Positions 52,513 through 61,690 of a stretch of DNA of 64,000 bases are shown in pieces. A model generated the notes under the pieces. It ran no database searches. It saw nothing but the letters and a program-made list of their open reading frames with translations, and had not been told where the DNA came from. Origin of the DNA: Saccharothrix tamanrassetensis (GTDB lineage Bacteria > Actinomycetota > Actinomycetes > Mycobacteriales > Pseudonocardiaceae); NCBI RefSeq assembly GCF_014203665.1, contig NZ_JACHJN010000007.1, positions 1-64,000 on the forward strand, read 5' to 3'. The number at the start of each line of letters is the position of its first letter. The stretch's first letter is position 1. Both the position numbers and the translations under genes were made by a program.

Positions 52513-52854
52513 ATGACGCGGCCGACCGGTGACGACCTGGTCGAGGTGCTGGCGGCGCTGGCCAACCCGCTGCGGCTGCGGATCGTCGCGACGCTCGCGG
52601 GCGGCCGGGACTACGTCAGCCACCTGGCCCGCGAGATCGGCATCAGCCGTCCCCTGCTGCACATGCACCTCCAGCGGCTGGAGGCGGCCGGGCTGGTGGT
52701 CGGCAGCCTGGAGCTGTCCGAGGACGGCAAGGCCATGAAGTACTACGAGGTCGCCGACTTCGACCTCCGACTCACCGCCTCGACGCTGGCCGAGGCGGCC
52801 CGCACCCTCACCGACCCCGAGAAGGGGCCCGGACGCAAGGAGCGTTCCCGATGA
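52513..52854 (+). CDS. Winged-helix (ArsR-like) transcriptional regulator
   Basis: A 113-residue dimeric-type winged helix. The DNA-binding part is ALANPLRLRIVATLAGGRDYVSHLAREIGISRPLLHMHLQRLEAAGLV, as in ArsR/HTH-20 proteins. No metal-binding Cys motif is present, so metal sensing is unlikely. AAGGG precedes the ATG. Its stop overlaps the next ATG (ATGA), making it the first gene of a three-gene coupled operon. Confidence 0.87.
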   Translation: MTRPTGDDLVEVLAALANPLRLRIVATLAGGRDYVSHLAREIGISRPLLHMHLQRLEAAGLVVGSLELSEDGKAMKYYEVADFDLRLTASTLAEAARTLTDPEKGPGRKERSR

Positions 52855-53135
52855 ACCCCATCGCGGCAGGGACCACGGCGTGGCCCGACGCGGTCCTCAC
52901 CATCGGCCTGGCCTTCCTGGGCCTGGTCTTCGTCCTCTACCTGTTGCAGAGCTACCTGGACGTCCGCAAGACGAAGGTTAAGGCCGACCAGGAGGAGGGC
53001 CTGCGGCAGCTGGTGCGCCGCTACGAGCAGCTCGCCGAGAACACCCTGGACGCCCAGCAGCGCACCGCCACCGACGTGGCCGAGCTGCGCACGCGCACGG
53101 CGTCGGTCGAGCAGATCCTGCGGACCGTCGAATGA
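52851..53135 (+). CDS. Small membrane protein with coiled-coil tail
   Basis: A 94-residue protein: one hydrophobic helix at about residues 15-34 (VLTIGLAFLGLVFVLYLLQSYL), then a charged helical coiled-coil of heptad-like EQLAENTLDAQQRTATDVAELRTRTASVEQIL. I recognise no family. It overlaps both neighbours by 4 bp, so its amount is tied to theirs. It may anchor or sense for the regulator. Confidence 0.8.
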   Translation: MNPIAAGTTAWPDAVLTIGLAFLGLVFVLYLLQSYLDVRKTKVKADQEEGLRQLVRRYEQLAENTLDAQQRTATDVAELRTRTASVEQILRTVE

Positions 53136-54094
53136 AGGCCGTGGCCTACGACCGGTACGGGACACCGGACGTGCTGGAGTTCAGAGACGTCCCCGAGCCC
53201 GTGCCCGCCGACGACGAGGTGCTGGTCCGCGTGCACGCCACCTCGGTGAACTTCGCCGACTGGCTGTTCCTGCGCGGCTCGCCGCGCGTGCTGCGGCTGG
53301 GCGCCGGGTTGCGCCGGCCGAAGGCACCGGTCCTGGGCACCGACCTGGCCGGTCGGGTCGAGGCGGTCGGCGCGGCGGTGACCGGCCTGCGACCCGGTGA
53401 CGAGGTGTTCGGTTCCGGCCGGGGCGCGTTCGCCGAGCTGGCGGTGGCCAAGGCGACGCACCTGGTGGCGAAGCCGGCGGGCCTGTCGTTCGAGCAGGCG
53501 GCGGCCGTGCCGATGGCCGGGCTGACCGCACTGCACGGGCTGCGCGCGGCGGATGTGCGAGCGGGGCAACGGGTTCTGGTCAACGGCGCGGCCGGTGGCG
53601 TCGGCACGTTCGCGGTGCGGCTGGCCAAGGCGCGGGGCTGCCGGGTGACCGGGGTGTGCAGCGCGGGCGGCGGCGAGCTGGTGCGGTCGATCGGCGCGGA
53701 CCACGTGATCGACTACGGCGCCCGCGACTTCACCCGTGAAGGGGCGCGCTACGACGTCATCCTGGACAACGTCGGCAACCACGCGCTGTCCGACCTGCGC
53801 CGGGCGCTCACGCCGAAGGGCACGCTGGTGCTCAACAGCGGGCGCGGCGGGCGGTGGCTGGGCAGCGCGCCCCGGATCGTCCGGGCGCTGGCGACGTCGC
53901 TGTTCACCGGGCAGCGGCTGAAGGTGTTCTTCTCCGCGGTGAACGCGGCCGACCTGGCCGAACTCGCCGCACTGGTCGAGTCCGGCCGGGTCGTGCCCGT
54001 GGTGGGGCGGACCTTGCCGCTGGCGCGGGCGGCCGACGCGTTCGCCTACTTCGGCGAGGGCCACGCCAGGGGCAAGGTCGTCGTCACGGTGTGA
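53132..54094 (+). CDS. Zinc-free MDR NAD(P)H quinone oxidoreductase
   Basis: A 320-residue medium-chain reductase of the quinone-oxidoreductase type. The start of the fold is MKAVAYDRYGTPDVLEFRDVPEPVPADDEVLVRVHATSVNFADW, and the NADPH loop is VLVNGAAGGVGTFAVRLAKARG at about residue 148. The catalytic-zinc Cys/His set of alcohol dehydrogenases is missing. The last of the three coupled genes; it is the likely effector of the operon, reducing quinones or enones. Confidence 0.9.
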   Translation: MKAVAYDRYGTPDVLEFRDVPEPVPADDEVLVRVHATSVNFADWLFLRGSPRVLRLGAGLRRPKAPVLGTDLAGRVEAVGAAVTGLRPGDEVFGSGRGAFAELAVAKATHLVAKPAGLSFEQAAAVPMAGLTALHGLRAADVRAGQRVLVNGAAGGVGTFAVRLAKARGCRVTGVCSAGGGELVRSIGADHVIDYGARDFTREGARYDVILDNVGNHALSDLRRALTPKGTLVLNSGRGGRWLGSAPRIVRALATSLFTGQRLKVFFSAVNAADLAELAALVESGRVVPVVGRTLPLARAADAFAYFGEGHARGKVVVTV

Positions 54095-54097
54095 CGG

Positions 54098-55813
54098 CTA
54101 CGGCCGGGTCACCGGTCCGGGCAGGTGGTACAGGTAGGACCCGACCCACTCGACGGTGTCGCGCGGCCGGTCCTGCGGTCGGGTGGGCACGAAGTTCGCC
54201 GCGTCGTCGATGCTCCCGCTGCCGTCGTACCGCGCCTGCAGCGGGTACGGGAACACCGGGCGGGTGCGGGTCACGGTGCCGTCCCCGGCCAGGGCGGCGG
54301 CGACCACCCGGTCCGGCGCGACGCCGTCCTCGGTCCACTCGACCAGCTGCGGCAACGGGTCGAACGTGTTCAGCGTGTCTCCCCCGGCGCAGTGGTACAT
54401 CGACGGGACCATGAAGACCCGGGCCCACTCCTGCGTCGCGGCCGGGCCGCCGCTGCGCCGGGTCAGGCGCTCGTAGTAGTCCAGCAGACCCGCCGGCGGG
54501 ATGCCCTGGTCGTTCCAGCCGTGCCAGAGGATCAGCTTGCCGCCGGCCCGGCGGAACGCGCCGAGGTCGAGGCTCAACGCGTTGGCGCGGACGCCTTCCG
54601 CGGCCAGCCGGTGGAACTCGCGGGAAGTGAACCGGACGTCGGCGAGCGAGCTGTGCGGGGTGCCGATCGGGTAGCCCATGTACCGCAGGTAGTTGTCGCC
54701 GAGCAGCGCGGCGATGGAGCCGCCGAACTCCGGGACCGGGGTGAGCCAGCCGTTCCAGGCCAGTTCCGAGCCGGGTTCCTGACCGGCCGGGTAGAGCAGC
54801 CGGCCCTTCTCGTCGGTCGGCCCCCGGTAGAGCTTTCGCACGGTCTCGACCTGGGCCGGGGTCAGGCAGGTCGGGGTGTCCGTGCCGGGTGCGCATTGCA
54901 CGGACGCCGGGTCGAAGTCGCAGCGGCGCGGGTCTTCGAGTTGTCCGTCGACCAGGCCGTCCAGGTTGTCGCAGCGGGCCAGGACGGCGTCGTGCAGCGC
55001 GGGCAGCTTGTCGACGTCCAGGATCGGCTTGCCCGCCTGGTCGGTGTTGGTGCGCGCGAGCCAGGCCTGGTAGAGCGCCAGCGGTGCCATGTAGTTGGCC
55101 GGTGCGGCGGAGATGACGCCGTCGAAGTCGTGCGGGTAGCGCTGGGCCAGCAGCAGCGCCTCCCGGCCGCCGTTGGAGCAGCCGTCGAAGTAGGAGACCT
55201 TCGGCGCGGCTCCGTAGTACTCCGCGATCAGGCGCTTCGAGGCCAGCGACACGACGTGCGGGGCGCGGAAGGCCCAGTCGTCCCGGGCGGCCCGGTCCTG
55301 CGCGGCCCACTTGCCGTCCACCGAGGGGAATGGCGGGTTGCCGACGTGCCCGTCGTCGGTCGTGGCGACCGCGAAGTCACCGGATTTCGGTGCGCAGGAA
55401 CGGATCGCGGGCGGCGCGAGCTCGCCGCAGAACCCGCCGCAGCCGAGCTGGAGGTAGCGGCCGGAGTAGGTGGTGGGCAGCTTGAGTTGGAACCGCACCT
55501 TCGGCTCGACGTGACCGCGCACGTCGCAGTGCTCGGGTTCCGCCCCGGCCGGCACCAGCGCGGCCTGCTCGACGTGGGCCTTGGTGCCGGGTATGGCGTA
55601 GCCGCCGATCAGGTCACCGCAGCCGCGGACCGGACCGGCCTGGATCGGTTGGGCCGCTTGGGTTTGCTGGGCCGCTTGAGTTTCTTGGGCCGCTTGGGTT
55701 TTCTGGGCGGCTTGGCCGGCCGGCCCCGCCGCGACGGCGGTCCCCGGTGCGGCCACTGACGACACCGCTATCGCGATCGCCGCCAGGAACACGTGTTTCC
55801 TCAACGTCCTCAC
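54098..55813 (-). CDS. Secreted tannase/feruloyl esterase family protein
   Basis: A secreted esterase of about 571 residues. After a signal peptide (VRTLRKHVFLAAIAIAVSSVAAPGTAVAA) comes a Gln/Ala repeat (separate entry), then the alpha/beta hydrolase. The nucleophile Ser is in FDGCSNGGREALLLAQRYP, and the paired acid and His are in MYHCAGGDTLNTFD. A Cys pair flanking the triad is typical of tannases. It may release aromatic acids from plant material. GTG starts at 55813 and 55837 are both possible. Confidence 0.87.
   Translation of the reverse strand: MRTLRKHVFLAAIAIAVSSVAAPGTAVAAGPAGQAAQKTQAAQETQAAQQTQAAQPIQAGPVRGCGDLIGGYAIPGTKAHVEQAALVPAGAEPEHCDVRGHVEPKVRFQLKLPTTYSGRYLQLGCGGFCGELAPPAIRSCAPKSGDFAVATTDDGHVGNPPFPSVDGKWAAQDRAARDDWAFRAPHVVSLASKRLIAEYYGAAPKVSYFDGCSNGGREALLLAQRYPHDFDGVISAAPANYMAPLALYQAWLARTNTDQAGKPILDVDKLPALHDAVLARCDNLDGLVDGQLEDPRRCDFDPASVQCAPGTDTPTCLTPAQVETVRKLYRGPTDEKGRLLYPAGQEPGSELAWNGWLTPVPEFGGSIAALLGDNYLRYMGYPIGTPHSSLADVRFTSREFHRLAAEGVRANALSLDLGAFRRAGGKLILWHGWNDQGIPPAGLLDYYERLTRRSGGPAATQEWARVFMVPSMYHCAGGDTLNTFDPLPQLVEWTEDGVAPDRVVAAALAGDGTVTRTRPVFPYPLQARYDGSGSIDDAANFVPTRPQDRPRDTVEWVGSYLYHLPGPVTRP
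55633..55722 (-). repeat. Gln-Ala hexapeptide repeat in the esterase N-terminus
   Basis: An 18-bp unit repeats about four times, encoding QAAQKT, QAAQET, QAAQQT and QAAQPI. It forms a flexible spacer after the signal peptide. Confidence 0.75.
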
Positions 55814-56002
55814 CCCCGAGTGATCGTTCAGACGCACTGCTCAGGGGTGTCCCCTGTCGTGATACCCCCGGTGCACAGCCAACCACAGGGGTACGACAAC
55901 GCCGAGAGGAAAACCGGGAGCGCCGGACCGCGGCCCCGGTGCAGATGTGTGCCGGCGTCGGTGACCGGGCACGCGGAAGCGCCGGAACCGGGCCACCGAC
56001 GT
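55814..56002. other. 189-bp spacer between esterase and sigma-factor gene
   Basis: No gene seen. An imperfect GGGGACACCCC hairpin (rc, near 55845-55856) and the promoter of the esterase must lie here. Confidence 0.35.
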
Positions 56003-57232
<1,230 letters not shown>

Positions 57233-57236
<4 letters not shown>

Positions 57237-57592
57237 GCCTGCGGGGACTCGTGCAGGATCGGCCACAGTTCCACCGGGTCGACGTCCGCGAACGGCATGT
57301 CGGCGGCGATCTCGCGGGCCCGTTCCTCGCTCTCCACGTCGAGCAGGTAGAAGCTCGCGATGTACTCCTTGGTCTCCAGGTAGGGACCGTCGGTGACGGC
57401 GGCGACGCCGTCCACGCGGCGGACCATCCGGGCGGTGACCGCGTCGCCGAGGCCGTACGCGCCGAGCAGTTCGCCGCTGTCGCGGTACTTGGCGTTGAAC
57501 GCCTCCTGCTTGGCGATCGCGTCGGGCCACTGCTCGGCCGGGAAGGCGTCCCACTTCTCCTGGTTGCCGTAGATCATCATCAGGTACTTCAC
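57233..57592 (-). CDS. YCII-related DGPF-domain protein
   Basis: A 119-residue YciI/DGPF-family protein: MKYLMMIYGNQEKWDAFP, the family signature AAVTDGPYLETKEYIASFYLLDVESEERAREIAADMP and a PVELWPI end. DGPF proteins are partners of ECF42 sigma factors and are thought to control or be controlled by them. GTG 57592 follows GAGGAGG. It overlaps the sigma gene by GTGA. Confidence 0.92.
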
Positions 57593-57729
57593 GTCGGTCG
57601 TCCTCCTCGGTCGGCGCGCCCCCGCGGCGCGCTGTCGACCCTCAGTCGGAGCACGCCGTGCCCCGCTCGACATCCGGGCCAGGATTTTCCCGGAATTTTT
57701 CGCCCCGATCATGGTGGGGACGTCCGCGG

Positions 57730-58446
57730 TCAGGTGCGGCGCGGGGACAGGCCGTCCAGGACGCGGGCCAGGCCGTAGGCGAAGTTCTCCTCGCGCCGGC
57801 GGGTCGGCTCCTGGTCGGCGTTGGCCCCGAAGTGGGCCCGCAGGTGCGGGAAGGGCTCCATGGCCTGGCCGAGGGACGGTCCGAACCGCCGGTACCAGTC
57901 CTGTTCGGTCTGGCCGCTGCGCGCCAGCATGGTCAGCCAGGCCGCTTCGTTGAGGCCGGTGCCGATGACGAAGGCGACGACCGTGCTGATCGCCGGCCCG
58001 GCTTCCGCCGGGGGGAAGCCGGCCTCGTCGAGCATGGCCATCATGCGCTCGTTGAGGCGCATCACGTTGGGCCCCAGGTAGGACAGGCCGACCTGGCCCA
58101 GCACGGAGGCGATCCACGGGTGGCGCAGGATCATCGACCGGATGCTGTGGGCGCAGGTGGTGGCCGCGCCGCGCCAGTCGGCCGGGTCGGTGTCCGGGAT
58201 GTCGATCTCGCCGTAGACCTCGTCGACGACCAGTTCGATCAGCTCGTCGCGGTTGGCCACGTGCCGGTACAGGGAGGTGGCGCCGGCTTCGAGCCGGGTT
58301 CCCAGCCGCCTCATGGTCAGCGCGTCGAGGCCCTCGGCGTCCAGCAGCCGGACCGCCTCGGCCACGATCTGCCGCCTGCTCAGCGCGGGTTGTTCGCGGG
58401 AGCGGCGCGGGCGGGTCCACACCGAGGGGATCTCGTCGGTCGACAT
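57730..58446 (-). CDS. TetR family repressor of the divergent MFS exporter
   Basis: A 238-residue TetR protein. The helix-turn-helix (RRQIVAEAVRLLDAEGLDALTMRRLGTRLEAGATSLYRHVANRDELIELVVD) is followed by a TetR-C-type ligand domain, ending FAYGLARVLDGLS. It is divergent from a DHA2 exporter, with a 12+12-bp inverted repeat between. This is the classic drug-responsive repressor arrangement. The inducer is unknown. Confidence 0.92.
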   Translation of the reverse strand: MSTDEIPSVWTRPRRSREQPALSRRQIVAEAVRLLDAEGLDALTMRRLGTRLEAGATSLYRHVANRDELIELVVDEVYGEIDIPDTDPADWRGAATTCAHSIRSMILRHPWIASVLGQVGLSYLGPNVMRLNERMMAMLDEAGFPPAEAGPAISTVVAFVIGTGLNEAAWLTMLARSGQTEQDWYRRFGPSLGQAMEPFPHLRAHFGANADQEPTRRREENFAYGLARVLDGLSPRRT

Positions 58447-58476
58447 TCCCCGACTCTAGCGCACGGCATACGCATT

Positions 58477-58529
58477 TGCGCACAACGTTCCGTCGTGCGT
58501 ACGTTGTTCGCATGGACGGAACAGTGTTC
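58477..58529. promoter_or_regulatory. TetR operator region before the DHA2 exporter
   Basis: TGCGCACAACGT (58477-58488) and ACGTTGTTCGCA (58501-58512) form an inverted repeat with one mismatch and a 12-bp centre. A second dyad GAACAGTGTTC (58519-58529) follows. The TetR protein likely binds here. The second dyad resembles the one before the P450. Confidence 0.6.
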
Positions 58530-58549
58530 GCAAGAGCTGGGGAGTGATC

Positions 58550-60034
58550 ATGTCCGACAACCGCCACCCGCGCCGATGGTGGATCCTGGTGGTGCTGTGC
58601 CTGAGCACGTTGGTGCTGGTGATCGACAACATGGTGCTGACGGTCGCGGTGCCGCCGCTGACCGCGGACCTCGAGGCGAGCGCGCAGGACATCCAGTGGG
58701 TGCTGGACTCCTACATGCTGGTGTTCGCGGGTCTGCTGCTCACCGCCGGCAGCCTCGCCGACCGGTTCGGGCGGCGGAAGGTGATGGTCGTCGGGCTGGC
58801 GCTGTTCGGGGTGGCGTCGGTGGTGGCGACCGTCGCGTCCAGTCCGGGCGAGCTGATCGCCGCACGGGTGGTGATGGGCGTCGGCGGGGCGCTGGTCATG
58901 CCGAGCACGCTGTCGATCCTGATCACGGTGTTCGACGAGGACGAGCGCCGCAAGGCGATGGCCGCGTGGAGCGCGGTGGCCATGGTGGGCCTGATCGGCG
59001 GCCCGGTGCTGGGCGGTGCGCTGATCGCGTGGTTCTGGTGGGGTGCGGTGTTCCTGATCAACGTGCCGGTCGCGGTGCTGGCGATCGTGGCGGCGCTGTG
59101 GCTGATGCCGGAGTCGCGTGGCCCGTGGCAGAAGCCCGACCCGTTGGGCGCGGTGCTGTCGGCGGTCGGCATGACCGCGCTGGTGTGGATGATCATCGAA
59201 CTGCCGCAGCACGGTTTCGCGCACCCCGACACGCTCGTCGCGCTCGCCATGGCGGTGCTCGGGCTGGCCGGGTTCGTGGTGTGGGAGCTGCGCACGTCGT
59301 CGCCGATGGTGCCGCTGGAGCTGTTCCGGAACCGGGACTTCAGCGGTGGCAGCCTGTCGCTGACGCTGGTGCAGATCGGCAACGGCGGCCTGCTGCTGGT
59401 GCTCACCCAGTACCTGCAGTTCGTGCTGGGCTACTCCCCCACGCAGGCCGGCCTGGCGTTCATCCCGATGGCGTTGGCGTCGCTGGTGTTCAACTCGCTG
59501 GGGGCGGCGCTGGGCAGCCGGGTCGACAACCGCACGCCGGCCGTGGGCGGGATGGTGGTGATGGCGGCGGGGTTCGGCCTGCTGGCCACGCTCACCACCG
59601 GCGAGGGCGTCGCGACGCTGGTCACCGCGCTGGTGCTGCTGGGCGCGGGCGGCGGCCTGGCGATGCCGGCGGCGATCGCGGCCCTGATGGGCGCCGTGCC
59701 GCCGGCGCAGGCCGGTGTGGGTTCGGCGCTCAACGACACCATCCAGCAGATGGGCGCGGCGCTGGGCGTGGCGGTGCTGGGCAGCGTGGTGGCGGGCAGC
59801 TACACGGCGGCCATGCCGTCGTCGGTGCCCGAGCGGGCCAGGCAGTCGATCGGGGACGCGATGGGCACGGGTGACGCGGTGGTGGCCGACACCGCTCGGG
59901 CGGCGTTCTCCGATGCGATGTCCACCGCGTTCGTGGCCGGTGCGGTGGGCGTGCTGGCGGCGGCGGTCCTGGCGGCGTTCGTGATGCGCGGGCGCAGGCC
60001 CGCCCCGGAACCCGAGTTGGCGCCGGTCGGCTGA
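58550..60034 (+). CDS. MFS exporter, DHA2 (EmrB/QacA) family
   Basis: A 494-residue, 14-helix drug:H+ antiporter. Motif D1 is LSTLVLVIDNMVLTVAVPPLTADL, motif A is GSLADRFGRRKVMVVG, and motif C sits in GLIGGPVLGGALIAWFWWGAVFLINVPV. It would expel lipophilic or cationic compounds. The ATG at 58550 follows GGGGAG; a GTG at 58544 is in frame. It is controlled by the divergent TetR. Confidence 0.94.
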   Translation: MSDNRHPRRWWILVVLCLSTLVLVIDNMVLTVAVPPLTADLEASAQDIQWVLDSYMLVFAGLLLTAGSLADRFGRRKVMVVGLALFGVASVVATVASSPGELIAARVVMGVGGALVMPSTLSILITVFDEDERRKAMAAWSAVAMVGLIGGPVLGGALIAWFWWGAVFLINVPVAVLAIVAALWLMPESRGPWQKPDPLGAVLSAVGMTALVWMIIELPQHGFAHPDTLVALAMAVLGLAGFVVWELRTSSPMVPLELFRNRDFSGGSLSLTLVQIGNGGLLLVLTQYLQFVLGYSPTQAGLAFIPMALASLVFNSLGAALGSRVDNRTPAVGGMVVMAAGFGLLATLTTGEGVATLVTALVLLGAGGGLAMPAAIAALMGAVPPAQAGVGSALNDTIQQMGAALGVAVLGSVVAGSYTAAMPSSVPERARQSIGDAMGTGDAVVADTARAAFSDAMSTAFVAGAVGVLAAAVLAAFVMRGRRPAPEPELAPVG

Positions 60035-60050
60035 GGCCGCCGCGTTCTGC

Positions 60051-60082
60051 CGCACCGCTCCGGTTTCCGCCGGGGCGGTGCG
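60051..60082 (+). terminator. Hairpin after the DHA2 exporter
   Basis: CGCACCGCTCCGG (60051-60063) pairs with CCGGGGCGGTGCG (60070-60082) with one G-U pair, around the loop TTTCCG. Confidence 0.75.
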
Positions 60083-60175
60083 ACGCCGTGCCGCAGGAGG
60101 GTGCCGGTTCCGGTGCGGCGGAGCGGGTTCGGGACCGGTGATCGGTTTCGGCGGCGCACCGGCCAGGATGTGGTG

Positions 60176-61597
60176 ATGTTGCTCAGTGACTCGGATCTGG
60201 CGGTGTTGGCACGGCTGGTGCGCGCGCAGGCGGATGCCCCAGTGGTGGACGCGGCGGTGGACGCGGTGGACGTCCTGCGGGTGGAGCTGCACATCGGGGT
60301 GGACGCCGCCGGCCGCCGGTTCCTGACCCGGGGCCCGGTGCCGGCTTCGCCCGACGCCTTGCGGCCGAGCGCGGAACCGCCGGGCTCCGAACGGACGGAC
60401 CGCGAGCCTCCGGGCTCGCAACGCACTGGATCAGCATCGGCGTCGACGGGATCGGCACCGGCACCGGCACCGGCGGGCTCGGCACCGGCGGCCGGGCGAC
60501 AGCCGACCTCGGAACGGGTGGCACCGGATGCCGGGCGGTGGCGGGGATGTCTGCTCGCCGGGGCCGTGGCGGACGCGTTGGGCGCTCCGGTGGAGGCGAT
60601 GCCGATGGAGCGGATCCGGGAGTTGGCCGGCCCGCGCGGGGTGACGGGGATGCTCGCGAACCCCGACGGGGTCGGCCGGATCACCGACGACACCCAGATG
60701 ACGCTGTTCACGCTGGAGGGCCTGATCCGCGCGCACACCGTGCTGCGGCGGGAAGGCCGGGCCGATGTCGCGCACTCGTTGCAGATGGCCTACCAGCGCT
60801 GGCTGCACACGCAGGGCACGCCGTGGCCGCGGGCACGGGGTCCGCGCGACTCGTCGGACGCCCCGGACGGCTGGCTGGTGCGGGTGCCGGGGCTGTTCAA
60901 GCGCCGTGCGCCGGGTGCGACGTGCTTCTTCACGCTCCAGGAGTACGGCAAGTCCGGTCGGACGGGGTCGGTGGCCCGGCCGCCGAACGACTCGAAGGGC
61001 TGCGGCGGGGTGATGCGGGCGGCTCCGGTGGCGCTGTGGTCGGACGACCCGGACGTGGTGTTCGAGGTGGCGGCCGAGTCGGCGGCGATCACGCACGGAC
61101 ACCCGTCGGGCTACCTGCCGGCGGGTGTGCTGGCGGTGACGGTGCACGGTCTGCTGCGCGGCGCGTCGCTGCGGGACGCGTTGGACGCGGCCCGTGCGCG
61201 TCTCGTGCGCTGGGATCGCCACGACGAGACGTCGGCGGCGCTGGACGCGGCGCTGTCGCTGGAGGGCCCGCCGACGCCGGAACGAGTGGCACGGCTCGGT
61301 GACGGCGCGGTGGGCGAGTCGGCGTTGGCCATCGCGGTGTACGCGGCGGTGTCGACGGACGGCCTGGGGGCGGCGCTGCTGGCGTCGGTGAACCACGGCG
61401 GGGACAGCGACTCGACCGGAGCGGTGTGCGGCAACCTGGTCGGCGCGCTGTACGGCGAGGACGCCATCGACCCGCTGTGGCTGGCGCAGCTGGAGCTGCG
61501 CGACGTGGTGACGCGGCTGGCGGACGACGCGCTGGTCGAGTTCGGGCCGGTCGCGCCGACCGGCGGTGACTGGGCGGTGCGCTACCCCACCCACTGA
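60176..61597 (+). CDS. ADP-ribosylglycohydrolase family protein with extra N-terminal domain
   Basis: A 473-residue protein. The catalytic domain begins near residue 117 (GRWRGCLLAGAVADALGAPVEAM). Both metal clusters are present: DDTQM at about 165 and GGDSDSTGAV near 410, so it should remove ADP-ribose from proteins, nucleic acids or nucleosides. Residues 1-60 form a helical region I do not recognise, followed by a Ser/Pro/Ala/Gly linker (about 65-110) with short DNA repeats. The ATG at 60176 has AGGA at 8 bases; GTG 60173 is alternative. It heads the cluster at the right edge, 92 bp before the next gene. Confidence 0.88.
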   Translation: MLLSDSDLAVLARLVRAQADAPVVDAAVDAVDVLRVELHIGVDAAGRRFLTRGPVPASPDALRPSAEPPGSERTDREPPGSQRTGSASASTGSAPAPAPAGSAPAAGRQPTSERVAPDAGRWRGCLLAGAVADALGAPVEAMPMERIRELAGPRGVTGMLANPDGVGRITDDTQMTLFTLEGLIRAHTVLRREGRADVAHSLQMAYQRWLHTQGTPWPRARGPRDSSDAPDGWLVRVPGLFKRRAPGATCFFTLQEYGKSGRTGSVARPPNDSKGCGGVMRAAPVALWSDDPDVVFEVAAESAAITHGHPSGYLPAGVLAVTVHGLLRGASLRDALDAARARLVRWDRHDETSAALDAALSLEGPPTPERVARLGDGAVGESALAIAVYAAVSTDGLGAALLASVNHGGDSDSTGAVCGNLVGALYGEDAIDPLWLAQLELRDVVTRLADDALVEFGPVAPTGGDWAVRYPTH

Positions 61598-61653
61598 CGC
61601 CTCCGGGTGACGCACCACCCCCCCCCGTTCGACCGACAGCCGATCACCGGCTG

Positions 61654-61690
61654 TTGCCAAACTAGGTTTGAGTTAGCTAGACTCAAACCA
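61654..61690 (+). promoter_or_regulatory. Leaderless promoter with overlapping palindrome
   Basis: TTGCCA (61654-61659) and TAGACT (61678-61683), 18 bp apart, look like -35 and -10 boxes. The ATG begins 7 bases after the -10 box, so the transcript is probably leaderless. The dyad with arms GGTTTGAGT (61665-61673) and ACTCAAACC (61681-61689) covers the -10 region and ends at the ATG; a regulator there would block transcription. Confidence 0.75.

Noticed and set aside
57600..60421. Long minus-strand open frame continuing upstream of the DGPF gene
   Set aside because: Only the last 119 codons form a real protein. The rest is antisense or out of frame to tetR and the DHA2 exporter and is Arg/His-rich noise.
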